A stretch of 16,542 nucleotides of DNA, from the NCBI GenBank assembly GCA_015487895.1, contig WFOW01000383.1, positions 1 through 16,542 of the forward strand, written 5' to 3'. This DNA is from Gammaproteobacteria bacterium. GTDB lineage: Bacteria; Pseudomonadota; Gammaproteobacteria; S144-34. The translations under genes were made by a program, and so were the position numbers. Below are positions 6,976-14,691 of this stretch, piece after piece. Position 1 is the stretch's first letter, and each line of letters opens with the position of its first letter. The notes under the pieces were generated by a model that did not search any database, was not told the DNA's origin, and saw only the letters and a list, made by a program, of their open reading frames with translations.

Positions 6976-8283
6976 TTAGCGCCGTGGTCCGCCGTCGCGG
7001 GCCTCGTCCAGCAGCGCGCCGATGGCGCGCAGGGCCTCGGGGCCGTCCCAGTCGATGGCGCCGTAGACGGCGTAGCGGATGCGCCCGCGCGCATCGAGCA
7101 GGTAGCTCGTCGGGAAGGCGAAGACCTTCCAGCGCCGCAGCGCCGCCCCGTCGCGGTCCAGCAGGATGGGGAAGCTCACCCGCACCTTCTCGGCGAGGAA
7201 GCGCCGCACGGTCGCCTCGTCCTCGGCCATGTTGACGGCCAGGATCTCGAAGGGGCGGCCCGCGAGGCGCCGGTAGAGCCGCTCCATGGAGGGCATCTCG
7301 TGCACGCACGGCGGGCACCAGGAGGCCCAGAAGTTCACGAGCACCACGCGGCCGCGCACGTCCGCGAGCGAGCGCCGCCCGCCGCCCAGCAGGGGCAGGT
7401 CGAGGGGCGGCGGCTGCGGGTCGCCGCGGTAGGGGCGCAGCATGCGTCCCGCGCGCGAGGGCGGCGGTGCGGGCGCGGCCGCGTCGGCGGCGAGCGGCGG
7501 CGGGCGGCGCGGGCGCGCCGTGGCGACGAGCAGCCGGCCGGCGGCATCGAGCATGGCGGGCAGGAGCGAGGCTGCGCGGCGCTCGAGCGCCGTGGCGTCC
7601 GGCCGGAAGTGGAAGCGGTCGCGCACGCCCGGCAGCGCCCAGCGCCACACCGTGCTGCCACCCGCCTCCAGATGCCCCACCAGCGCATCCAGCCGCCACC
7701 ACCAGGGCGAGAGCGCCGGCTGTATGACCACGATTCCGAGATTGGTGGCCCGGGCCACCGGCAGGTAGCGCGCCTCGGCGCCCGGCTCCGGCGTCTCCAC
7801 GTAGAGGTTGGGGTGCAGCAGCAGGGCGCCGGCGAGGCGCGCGTCGCCCGGCCGGGCGAGCTGCCACAGGCGCGCGCCGGCGAGCGCGAGCGCCGCGCCC
7901 TCGCCCGAGGCCACCAGCAGCACGTGGCGCGCGCCGCGCGCGAGCGCCGCCTCGACGAGCGCCTTCACGTCCGTGGCCGGCACCTGGCGCAGCCCGCTCG
8001 AGCCGAGCGGCAGGAAGCGCGCCGCGAGCAGGTCCGCCACCCACACCTCCGGTCCGCGCCGGGCGAGCGCCGCGGCGGCGGCGCGCACGCCCTCCGGCAG
8101 GCCGCGCTCGCTCGGGAGCCAGAGGTACAGCCGCCCGTCGCCCGGCCGGCCCGGGTGGCGCTCGACCGGCACCTCGGTGTCGGGCGCGACCCGCACCGGG
8201 AGCTCCTCCGCCGGTGCCGCCGCGGCGGGCGCGAGCAGGCAGGCGGCGAGCAGCGCGGCGAGCCTGGCGCGGAGTCCACGCAT
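6976..8283 (-). CDS. Exported alpha/beta-hydrolase-like protein fused to a TlpA-type thioredoxin domain
   Basis: A protein of 435 residues with two parts. A signal peptide covers about 1-22 (Leu/Ala-rich, ending APAAAA). Residues about 40-250 look like an alpha/beta-hydrolase fold: RHVLLVASGEGAALAL at 119-134 is in the place of the nucleophile elbow, with Glu128 where Ser is expected. A proline-rich linker (about 258-295) leads to a thioredoxin domain (about 300-428) with FWASWCPPC (Cys323, Cys326) and the cis-Pro391 in FAFPTSYLLD. The second part fits periplasmic TlpA/ResA-type disulfide reductases, which keep cytochrome or other thiols reduced. The role of the first part is unknown; it may bind rather than hydrolyse. 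ATG 8283 diverges from oxyR across 53 bp, so the two may share control. Confidence 0.8.
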   Translation of the reverse strand: MRGLRARLAALLAACLLAPAAAAPAEELPVRVAPDTEVPVERHPGRPGDGRLYLWLPSERGLPEGVRAAAAALARRGPEVWVADLLAARFLPLGSSGLRQVPATDVKALVEAALARGARHVLLVASGEGAALALAGARLWQLARPGDARLAGALLLHPNLYVETPEPGAEARYLPVARATNLGIVVIQPALSPWWWRLDALVGHLEAGGSTVWRWALPGVRDRFHFRPDATALERRAASLLPAMLDAAGRLLVATARPRRPPPLAADAAAPAPPPSRAGRMLRPYRGDPQPPPLDLPLLGGGRRSLADVRGRVVLVNFWASWCPPCVHEMPSMERLYRRLAGRPFEILAVNMAEDEATVRRFLAEKVRVSFPILLDRDGAALRRWKVFAFPTSYLLDARGRIRYAVYGAIDWDGPEALRAIGALLDEARDGGPRR

Positions 8284-8326
8284 GGCCCGGCGAGCGTATC
8301 ATGGCGCACCGAGACCGCCGCAAGCT

Positions 8327-8330
8327 GGAG
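8327..8330 (+). promoter_or_regulatory. Ribosome binding site deciding the oxyR start
   Basis: GGAG lies six bases before the GTG at 8337. It supports that start over the in-frame ATG at 8301, which would add twelve residues not seen in typical OxyR proteins. Confidence 0.55.
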
Positions 8331-8336
8331 CCCGCC

Positions 8337-9269
8337 GTGAACCTTACCGAGCTGCGCTACATCGTCGCCCTCGCCCGCGAGCGCCACTTCGGCCGCGCCG
8401 CCGAGGCCTGCTTCGTCACCCAGCCGACCCTGAGCGTCGCCGTGCGCAAGCTCGAGGAGGAGCTCGGCGTGCGCCTGTTCGAGCGCCGCCCGGGCGAGGT
8501 CGCGCCGACCGCCGTCGGCGAGCGCGTGGTCGCGCGCGCCCAGCGTATCCTCGAGGAGGTCGAGCGCCTGCGCGCCGAGGCCGAGGCCGGCCGCGACCCG
8601 CTGGCCGGGCCGCTGCGCGTGGGCGCCATCTTCACCATCGGCCCCTACCTGATGCCGCGCCTGATCCCGGCGCTGCGCCGGCGGGCCCCGCGCATGCCGC
8701 TGCTGCTCGAGGAGGGCTACACCGCCACGCTCGCCGAGCGCCTGCGCGAGGGCGCGCTGGACGTCATCGTGATCTCCGAGCCCTTCTCCCAGCCCGGCGT
8801 GGCCACCGCCACGCTCTACGAGGAGCCCTTCGTGGTGGCCGTGCCCGCCGGCCACCGCTGGGTGCGGCGGCGCAGCGTGCGCGCCGCCGAGCTCGCGGGC
8901 GAGGAGCTGCTGCTGCTCGGCCCCGGGCACTGCTTCCGCGACCAGGTGCTGGCGCTGTGCCCGGACTGCGGGCGCACCGCCGAGCCGGGCTCGCTCGCCC
9001 GCAGCCTGGAGGGCGCCTCGCTCGAGACCATCCGCCACATGGTCGCCTCCGGCGCCGGCGTCACCGTGCTGCCGTGCGGGGCCGCCGAGTTCCCGGCCGG
9101 CGAGCGGCGGCTGGTGGCCGTGCGCCCGTTCGCGCGCCCGGCGCCGGCGCGGCGCGTGGCGCTCGCCTGGCGCGAGAGCTTCCCGCGCCCCGAGGCGGTG
9201 GCGGCGCTCGCCGAGGCCGCGCGCGCCGCGGCGCCCGCCTGCGCGCGCGGCGTCGCGGGGGCGCGATAA
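8337..9269 (+). CDS. oxyR: OxyR, peroxide-sensing LysR-family regulator
   Basis: A protein of 310 residues. The N-terminal winged helix-turn-helix begins NLTELRYIVALARERHFGRA and carries TQPTLSVAVRKLEEELG (28-44), the recognition region of LysR proteins. The C-terminal part is the substrate-binding-type sensor. GHCFRDQVLALC puts cysteines at 199 and 208 when counted from GTG 8337, the same numbers as the redox pair of E. coli OxyR, which forms a disulfide on exposure to hydrogen peroxide. A third Cys (211) is close by. The exact agreement also supports the GTG start. The rubrerythrin operon follows in the same direction, and the thioredoxin-like gene diverges upstream; both are natural targets. 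Confidence 0.93.
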   Translation: MNLTELRYIVALARERHFGRAAEACFVTQPTLSVAVRKLEEELGVRLFERRPGEVAPTAVGERVVARAQRILEEVERLRAEAEAGRDPLAGPLRVGAIFTIGPYLMPRLIPALRRRAPRMPLLLEEGYTATLAERLREGALDVIVISEPFSQPGVATATLYEEPFVVAVPAGHRWVRRRSVRAAELAGEELLLLGPGHCFRDQVLALCPDCGRTAEPGSLARSLEGASLETIRHMVASGAGVTVLPCGAAEFPAGERRLVAVRPFARPAPARRVALAWRESFPRPEAVAALAEAARAAAPACARGVAGAR

Positions 9270-9334
9270 TTGGAGACGTCTATCGTCCCTCTAGAAACAT
9301 TTCATTGGACCTATCGCGCCTGCGCCCCTATCGT
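9264..9334 (+). promoter_or_regulatory. Candidate promoter and OxyR-type sites before the rubrerythrin gene
   Basis: This 104-bp spacer is much less GC-rich than its surroundings. CTATCG occurs three times (9280, 9311, 9328), CTAG at 9291, and the complementary CGATA at 9264-9268. The spacing of the first elements (11, then 20 bp) is near the 10-11-bp phase of OxyR half-sites, whose consensus uses ATAG/CTAT. A possible sigma-70 promoter is TTGGAC (9305-9310), 18 bp, TATCGT (9329-9334), which would leave a leader of roughly 33 nt. The match is loose, so this is a hypothesis. Confidence 0.35.
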
Positions 9335-9373
9335 GTGCCCCGTCGACGCAAGAGACACGCGAGGAGGCACACG

Positions 9374-9853
9374 ATGAGGAACGAGAACGCCAGCCAGACC
9401 ATCCGCAACCTGGAGTCCGCCTTCGCGGGCGAGTGCATGGCGCACGTGAAGTACCTGTGGTTCGCGCGCGTCTGCCGCGCCCACGGCGACGAGGAGAGCG
9501 CGCGCGTGTTCGAGGAGACGGCCGCGCAGGAGATGCAGCACGCCTTCGGGCACCTCGACCTGCTGCTCCCGGCCGACCGCCTCGACCCGGCGCGCTGCCT
9601 GGAGCTCGCCATCGAGGGCGAGACGCACGAGTACACCGACATGTACCCGCGCTTCCGCCACATGGCCGAGGCCGAGGGCGAGGAGGCCGCGGCGCGCGAG
9701 TTCGACGAGCAGATCGCCGAGTCGAAGGAGCACGCCGAGCGCTTCCGCGCCACGCTCGAGAAGGCGGCCAAGCGCTTCGCGGCCCTGACGCGGGTCGAGG
9801 AGCGCCACGCGCGCCGCTACGAGGAGGCGCTGTCGCGCGTGGCGGGCGCCTGA
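9374..9853 (+). CDS. Rubrerythrin-type diiron protein without rubredoxin domain
   Basis: A ferritin-like four-helix protein of 159 residues. Likely iron ligands are Glu20 ([11 protein letters not shown]), E53-x-x-H56 (AAQEMQH), Glu83/Glu86 ([12 protein letters not shown]) and E142-x-x-H145 ([10 protein letters not shown]). The usual rubrerythrin reduces hydrogen peroxide to water with electrons from a rubredoxin centre; here that C-terminal domain is missing and a separate rubredoxin gene follows. An extra helix with ESKEHAERF lies at 116-124, which makes the fourth-helix ligand less certain. The ATG is fixed by a strong GAGGAGG six bases upstream. The protein probably acts in the cytosol against peroxide, under OxyR. 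Confidence 0.88.
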   Translation: MRNENASQTIRNLESAFAGECMAHVKYLWFARVCRAHGDEESARVFEETAAQEMQHAFGHLDLLLPADRLDPARCLELAIEGETHEYTDMYPRFRHMAEAEGEEAAAREFDEQIAESKEHAERFRATLEKAAKRFAALTRVEERHARRYEEALSRVAGA

Positions 9854-9900
9854 GCGCGCGGCATCCGAAGCGACGACACGACCATAGAGGAGACGGAACG

Positions 9901-10101
9901 ATGAGCGAGAAGGCGAACGAGGGCTACCGGCGCTGGCAGTGCATCGTCTGCGGCTTCGTCTACGACGAGGCCGCGGGCCTGCCCGAGGAGGGCATCGCGC
10001 CCGGCACGCGCTGGGAGGACATCCCGGACGACTGGGCCTGCCCGGACTGCGGGGTGGCCAAGGCCGACTTCGAGATGGTCGAGATCGCGGCGGAGCGCTG
10101 A
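9901..10101 (+). CDS. Rubredoxin
   Basis: A small iron protein of 66 residues. [13 protein letters not shown] and [11 protein letters not shown] supply the two CxxC knuckles that hold one iron, and the [16 protein letters not shown] stretch is typical of the family. An AGAGGAG ribosome site sits eight bases before the ATG. It lies 47 bp after rubrerythrin and two bases before the reductase gene, so it is most likely the electron carrier between these two. Confidence 0.95.
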   Translation: MSEKANEGYRRWQCIVCGFVYDEAAGLPEEGIAPGTRWEDIPDDWACPDCGVAKADFEMVEIAAER

Positions 10102-10103
10102 GG

Positions 10104-11297
10104 ATGGCGCGCGAGCCGATCGTGATCCTGGGCACGGGGCTCGCGGGCTACAACACCGCCCGCGAGCTCCGCCGCCTGGAGGCCGGCAAGAGGCTGGCGC
10201 TGACGCTGGTCACGCGCGACGACGGGCGCTTCTACTCCAAGCCGGACCTGTCGGTGGCGCTCGCGCGCGGCAAGGCGCCGGACGAGATCCCGCTGGCCGA
10301 TGCCGGGGAGATGGCGGCGCAGCTCGACGCCACCATCCTCACGCATGCGCCCGTCGCCCGCATCGACCGCGCCGCGCGGAAGGTGGTGCTCGAGGACGGG
10401 CGCGGGCTCGCCTACGGCCGGGTCGTGCTGGCGCTGGGCGCCGAGCCGGTGCGCCCGCCGCTCGCGGGCGACGCCGCCGGCGAGGTGCTGAGCGTCAACG
10501 ACCTCGACGGCTACCGCCGCTTCCGCGAGCGCCTCGACGGCCACGAGCGCGTCGCCATCCTCGGCGCCGGCCTGATCGGCTGCGAGTTCGCCAACGACCT
10601 CGCCGCCACCGGCCACCGCGTCACGGTCGCGGACCCCGCTCCCTGGCCGCTCGCGCGCTTCCTGCCGGAGGCGGCCGGGCGGCGCCTGGAGCGCGAGCTC
10701 GCGGCCCTCGGCGTGACGTGGCGCTTCGGCGTGACGGCCGAGCGCGTGGACCGCGTGGACGGCGCGCTCGCGCTGCGGCTGTCCGACGGCTCGACGATCG
10801 CCGCCGACGTGGCGCTCTCGGCCGTGGGCCTGCGCCCGCGCACGGCGCTCGCGGCGGAGGCGGGGCTCGCGACCGGGCGCGGCATCCTCGTCGACCGCCT
10901 GCTGCGCACCTCCGACCCGGCGATCCACGCCCTCGGCGACTGCGCCGAGGTCCTGCCCGAGGGCGCCCCGGGCGAGCCCGGGCGCGAGGGGCTGGTGCTG
11001 CCCTTCGTCATGCCGCTGGTGCAGGGGGCGCGGGCGCTGGCGCGCACGCTCGCGGGCGAGCCCACGCCCGTGCGCTATCCGGCGATGCCGGTGGCGGTGA
11101 AGACGCCAGCCCATCCGGTGGTGGTGGCGCCTCCGGCGCCGGGCGCCGAGGGCGCGTGGGAGGTCGCCGAGGACGAGGGCGGCGTGCGGGCGCTGTTCCG
11201 CGCCCCCGACGGGCGGCTGCTCGGCTTCGCGCTCACCGGGGCGCACGTGAAGGAGCGCCCGGCGCTCGCCCGCGAGCTCCCCCCGCTGCTGCCGTGA
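10104..11297 (+). CDS. FAD-dependent rubredoxin-NAD(P)+ reductase
   Basis: A pyridine-nucleotide disulfide oxidoreductase-like flavoprotein of 397 residues. The FAD site is ILGTGLAGYNTARELR (G10, G12, G15), the NAD(P) site is AILGAGLIGCEFANDL (G154, G156, G159), and HALGDCAEV (275-283) is the second FAD motif. No redox CxxxxC pair is present, as expected for reductases that pass electrons to an iron protein. Family relatives include the AlkT/RubB rubredoxin reductases. The ATG follows the rubredoxin stop by two bases and uses a GGAG inside that gene. NADH or NADPH preference cannot be decided by eye. Confidence 0.9.
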   Translation: MAREPIVILGTGLAGYNTARELRRLEAGKRLALTLVTRDDGRFYSKPDLSVALARGKAPDEIPLADAGEMAAQLDATILTHAPVARIDRAARKVVLEDGRGLAYGRVVLALGAEPVRPPLAGDAAGEVLSVNDLDGYRRFRERLDGHERVAILGAGLIGCEFANDLAATGHRVTVADPAPWPLARFLPEAAGRRLERELAALGVTWRFGVTAERVDRVDGALALRLSDGSTIAADVALSAVGLRPRTALAAEAGLATGRGILVDRLLRTSDPAIHALGDCAEVLPEGAPGEPGREGLVLPFVMPLVQGARALARTLAGEPTPVRYPAMPVAVKTPAHPVVVAPPAPGAEGAWEVAEDEGGVRALFRAPDGRLLGFALTGAHVKERPALARELPPLLP

Positions 11298-12685
11298 TGC
11301 GCCGGGCGTGGCTCCTGACGCTGGCGCTGGCGCTGGGCGCCGCGCCCGCGGGCGCCGCCGAGCGCGCCCGCAGCCTGGTGCTGTTCGTCGGCGACGGGAT
11401 GGGCTTCGCGACCGTCGCCGCGGCCCGGGCGCTGGCGGGGCGGCTGCGGGGCGAGCCCGGCGGCGACCGGCCGCTCGCCTTCGAGCGGCTGCCGCACACC
11501 GCCATCGTGCGCACCGCCTCGGCCGACGCCCTGGTGCCGGACTCGGCGGCGGCCATGACCGCGCTCATGACCGGCGTGCGCACGCGCAACGGCCTCGTCG
11601 CCGTGGGTCCGGAGGTGCGGCGCGGCGACTGCGCGGGCGCCCGCGGACGGGCGCTCCGGACCCTGCTGGAGGCGGCCGAGGCCGCCGGCCTCGCCACGGG
11701 CGTCGTCACCACCACGCGCGTGACCCACGCCACCCCGGCCGCCGCCTACGCCCACGCACCCGAGCGCGGCTGGGAGAGCGACGCGGAGCTGCCGGAGGCG
11801 GCGCGCCGGGCCGGATGCGCGGACATCGCCCGCCAGCTCGTCGAGCGCCCCCCGGGCGACGGCCTCGAGGTGGTGCTGGGCGGAGGCCGTGCCGCCTTCC
11901 TGCCCTGGGACAGGGGCGGCCGCCGCCTGGACGGCCGCGACCTCGTCGCCGCCTGGCGCGCGCGGCATCCGGGCGGCGCCTACGTGACGACGCGCGGGGC
12001 GCTCCTCGCCGCGGCGCGCGCGGGCGACGCGCGGCGGGTGCTGGGGCTCTTCGCCCCGGATCACCTGGCCTTCGAGGTGGACCGGCCGGCGGGCCAGCCC
12101 TCGCTCGCGGAGATGACGCGGGCGGCGCTGGCGGTGCTCGCGCGCCATCCGCGCGGGCACGTGCTGGTGGTGGAGGCCGGGCGCATCGACCACGGCCACC
12201 ACGCCGGCGACGCCTTCCGCGCGCTGACCGAGGTCCTCGCCCTCGACGAGGCCGTCGCCGCGGCGCTCGAGGCGGTGCGCTTGGAGCGCACGCTCGTCGT
12301 GGTGACCGCCGACCACGCGAGCGCGCTCGCCTTCGCCGGCTGGCCCGCCCGGTCGAGCCCGCTGCTCGGCGAGGCCGTCGAGCTCGGCCCGGACGGGCTG
12401 CCCCGGCCGGGGCGCGCCGCGGACGGGCGGCCCTACACCGTGCTCGGCTACGCCACCGGACCGGGGCCGGCCCGCGGCGTGCGGGGGCGGCCCGGCGAGC
12501 CGGGCTTCCGGCTCCCCGCGCGGGTGCCGATGGCCCACGGCGCGCACGGCGGCGCCGACGTGCCGCTGTACGCGGGCGGGGCCGGGGCGGCGCGCTTCCA
12601 CGGCGCCATCGCCCAGGCCGAGGTGCACCGGCTGCTGCGCGCCGCGCTCGGTCTCGACGCCCCGTCCCCTACCAGCGGGCGCTGA
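11297..12685 (+). CDS. Secreted PhoA-family alkaline phosphatase
   Basis: A protein of 462 residues with a signal peptide (about 1-21, ending APAGAA). Metal and catalytic motifs follow in order: VGDGMG (Asp33), PDSAAAMTALMTG with the phosphoryl-accepting Ser83, TTRVTHATPAAAYAH (139-153), EAGRIDHGHHAG (Glu293, Asp298, His302), TADHAS (Asp339, His340) and AHGAHGGADVPLYA near the end. It hydrolyses phosphate monoesters in the periplasm. The ATG overlaps the reductase stop in TGATG, so it is coupled to the rubredoxin genes although no electron-transfer link is obvious. Its last 17 bases overlap the end of the convergent receptor gene. Confidence 0.92.
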   Translation: MRRAWLLTLALALGAAPAGAAERARSLVLFVGDGMGFATVAAARALAGRLRGEPGGDRPLAFERLPHTAIVRTASADALVPDSAAAMTALMTGVRTRNGLVAVGPEVRRGDCAGARGRALRTLLEAAEAAGLATGVVTTTRVTHATPAAAYAHAPERGWESDAELPEAARRAGCADIARQLVERPPGDGLEVVLGGGRAAFLPWDRGGRRLDGRDLVAAWRARHPGGAYVTTRGALLAAARAGDARRVLGLFAPDHLAFEVDRPAGQPSLAEMTRAALAVLARHPRGHVLVVEAGRIDHGHHAGDAFRALTEVLALDEAVAAALEAVRLERTLVVVTADHASALAFAGWPARSSPLLGEAVELGPDGLPRPGRAADGRPYTVLGYATGPGPARGVRGRPGEPGFRLPARVPMAHGAHGGADVPLYAGGAGAARFHGAIAQAEVHRLLRAALGLDAPSPTSGR

Positions 12686-14537
12686 TCCCGGCCACGACCA
12701 CGCGCCCGAACATGGGGCGCCCGTCGAAGGTCTCGTAGCGGCGGTCGAGGAGGTTGCTGCCCCGCGCGAAGGCCTCCAGATGCCGGGCGGCGCGGAAGCG
12801 GACGGCCGCGTCCACCAGGAACCATGCCGCCAGGGCGGTGGGCCGCCCGCCCATGGCCTGCACCCCTTCGGCCCGCCCTCCGTAGCGGCCGGCCAGATCC
12901 ACCGTCAGCCGCCCGTCGCCGTAGCGCAGGCCCGCGTTGGCCAGGCGGCGCGGTCCCGAGAAGTCCACGGGCCGGCCTCCCGGACGGCGCTCGACGGCGT
13001 TGTACGTGAGGTTGGCGAAGGCGCGCCACCGTGCCGAGAGGGCCGTGTCCAGGGCGAGCTCGAGGCCGCGCGAGCGCACCTCGTCCGCCTGCGGGCGGTA
13101 TCCGAAGAACGGGGGGAAGCGGCTGCGGTCCATCACGAACTTCGCCTCCCCGCGCAGCCGCAGGTCGAAGGCGCTCAGCCGCAGGTGGGCCCGTCCGCCG
13201 GCCAGGCGTCGCCGGAGGCCCACCTCGCCCCCCTGGAGGCGCTCGCCCTCCACCGGCAAGGCGGGATCCCAGGAGGCGACCTCAGAGAGCGCCGGCCAGC
13301 GCACCGTGCGGCTCCACAGCGCGTAGAGCTCGGTGCGCGCGTCCGGCCGCACCCGCAGCGCGGCCGAGCCGCTCCACCGCGACGCCGCGCGCGAGAGCCC
13401 GTCGCGGCGGGCACCGAGCTCGACCGTGAGACGCTCGGCGGGACGCAGGGCGTACTCGACGAAGAGGCCGGAACGGGTGAGCCGGGTGAGCGGCCGCGGC
13501 GTCCCCAGCCGCTCGCGCGCGTAGCTCTCGGTGACCTCGCCGCCTGCCAGCAGCCGCTGGCGTGGCGAGGGCGCCCACGTCCACGTGACCCGGGTCCCCT
13601 GCTTGTAGCGGTCCTGGTCCCGCACGGAAGGGTGCATGCGGAGGTTCAGGCGGTAGCGCTCGTCGGCGCGGAACAGGTTCCATTCGATCCGCATCGCCTC
13701 CGAGGGCCTCACCCAGCCGGCGAGGTTGAAGGCCGCGAGACGGCGGTCGCGCCGCTCCCGCTCGCCCCGGAAGATCTCGTCCGAGAAGAACTTGCGGCTG
13801 GTGACGTACTGGCCGTAGAACGCGAGGCCGCCCGCTCCGTCCCCGTAGGTCACCTTCGCCGCCGGCTTGGTGCGGCGGTAGGAGCGGTCCCCGTAGACCT
13901 GGTCCGCCTTCGGTGGCGTGCGCCGCACCCCCGTCAGGTTGTCGGTGCGCAGGTGGTCGAGGCTCGCGAGCCAGGAGACCCGCCCCGCGCGCCCCTCCGC
14001 GCCGACCGACGCCATCCGCGTCCCGCGGCTGCCCCCGGCCATGGCGACCTCGCCCCGCGCGCCTTCCCGCTGCGGCCCCCTGCGGGTCCGCACCTCGATC
14101 ACGGCGTGGTAGCCCCCGAAGCGGGCCGGCAGGGGCGGCCGGTACACCACGATGCGCTCGATCAGCTCGACCGGGGGCAGATGCTCGAACTCGTTCGCCT
14201 CGCTCGCCGCGTCGTTCAGCGGCATGCCATCGATCAGGACCAGGACGTTGCGCGCGCTGTCGCGGGGCAGCCCGCGCACCAGCAGCCAGTCCTCGGCGCC
14301 CACGTCGCTCGAGCTCTTGACGGTGATGCCGGCACGGCGCGCCAGTGCCGCGAGCACGTCGAACAGGTCGTAGCCGAAGAGCCCGTCCCGGAGCTCCTCG
14401 CGCGTGATCACCTCCGCGTTGGGAGGCAGCTCCGCGACCCCTCCCGGCGGAGCCGCCAGCACGGGCTGGCCCGCCAGCGCGAGGCCGGCCATCCAGCCTC
14501 CCGCACGGAACGGTCCTCTCCGGTCACCGCTCGCCAT
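12669..14537 (-). CDS. TonB-dependent outer-membrane receptor, Fur-regulated
   Basis: A protein of 622 residues. A signal-peptide-like start (about 1-28, AGLALAGQPVLA) leads to a plug domain (about 40-155) with LLVRGLPRDSARNVLVLIDGMPLND and VELIERIVVYRPP. The rest is a beta-barrel of alternating strands, ending in an aromatic residue (GISARW) as outer-membrane assembly prefers. I see no cysteine. It is shorter than most siderophore receptors (about 700) and no clear TonB box is visible. It most likely imports an iron compound, given the Fur box, but heme, siderophore or vitamin cannot be told apart. ATG 14537 has a strong GGAGGAGGAA site three bases upstream. Confidence 0.9.
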   Translation of the reverse strand: MASGDRRGPFRAGGWMAGLALAGQPVLAAPPGGVAELPPNAEVITREELRDGLFGYDLFDVLAALARRAGITVKSSSDVGAEDWLLVRGLPRDSARNVLVLIDGMPLNDAASEANEFEHLPPVELIERIVVYRPPLPARFGGYHAVIEVRTRRGPQREGARGEVAMAGGSRGTRMASVGAEGRAGRVSWLASLDHLRTDNLTGVRRTPPKADQVYGDRSYRRTKPAAKVTYGDGAGGLAFYGQYVTSRKFFSDEIFRGERERRDRRLAAFNLAGWVRPSEAMRIEWNLFRADERYRLNLRMHPSVRDQDRYKQGTRVTWTWAPSPRQRLLAGGEVTESYARERLGTPRPLTRLTRSGLFVEYALRPAERLTVELGARRDGLSRAASRWSGSAALRVRPDARTELYALWSRTVRWPALSEVASWDPALPVEGERLQGGEVGLRRRLAGGRAHLRLSAFDLRLRGEAKFVMDRSRFPPFFGYRPQADEVRSRGLELALDTALSARWRAFANLTYNAVERRPGGRPVDFSGPRRLANAGLRYGDGRLTVDLAGRYGGRAEGVQAMGGRPTALAAWFLVDAAVRFRAARHLEAFARGSNLLDRRYETFDGRPMFGRVVVAGISARW

Positions 14538-14571
14538 GGCTTCCTCCTCCTTATGTAACGATAAACTTAGT

Positions 14572-14590
14572 AATATTGATTATCATTAGC
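14572..14590 (-). promoter_or_regulatory. Fur box
   Basis: Read on the minus strand it is GCTAATGATAATCAATATT, which agrees at 16 of 19 positions with the Fur consensus GATAATGATAATCATTATC. It is 35 bp upstream of the receptor ATG and covers the predicted -10, so iron-loaded Fur would block transcription. Confidence 0.85.
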
Positions 14591-14610
14591 AAATAAATCC
14601 CGAGGGTCAA
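14579..14610 (-). promoter_or_regulatory. Sigma-70 promoter of the TonB receptor gene
   Basis: On the minus strand TTGACC (14610-14605) is followed after 17 bp by AATGAT (14587-14582). GATAAT (14584-14579) is a better -10 but lies 20 bp from the -35. Both fall inside the Fur box. The stretch 14553-14600 is strikingly AT-rich for this window. Confidence 0.55.
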
Positions 14611-14665
14611 GCCGGCCCTTCCCGCCCCGGAAGCCGGGACGGTGGAACCTTGGTGAGTGGTGCCT

Positions 14666-14691
14666 CAGTAGACCAGTTCAGTAGACCGGTG
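14666..14691. repeat. 13-bp tandem duplication at the end of the acyltransferase gene
   Basis: CAGTAGACCAGTT (14666-14678) and CAGTAGACCGGTG (14679-14691) are adjacent and agree at 11 of 13 positions. On the minus strand they duplicate the last codons (GGTCTAC) and the TGA stop of the acyltransferase gene. Confidence 0.6.

Noticed and set aside
8301..8336. OxyR start at the ATG at 8301.
   Set aside because: It would shift the redox cysteines from 199/208 and add residues absent in the family; GTG 8337 has a GGAG at the right distance.
14626..14638. Hairpin CCCGG-aag-CCGGG as a terminator of the acyltransferase gene.
   Set aside because: The stem is only five pairs and no T-tract follows on either strand.
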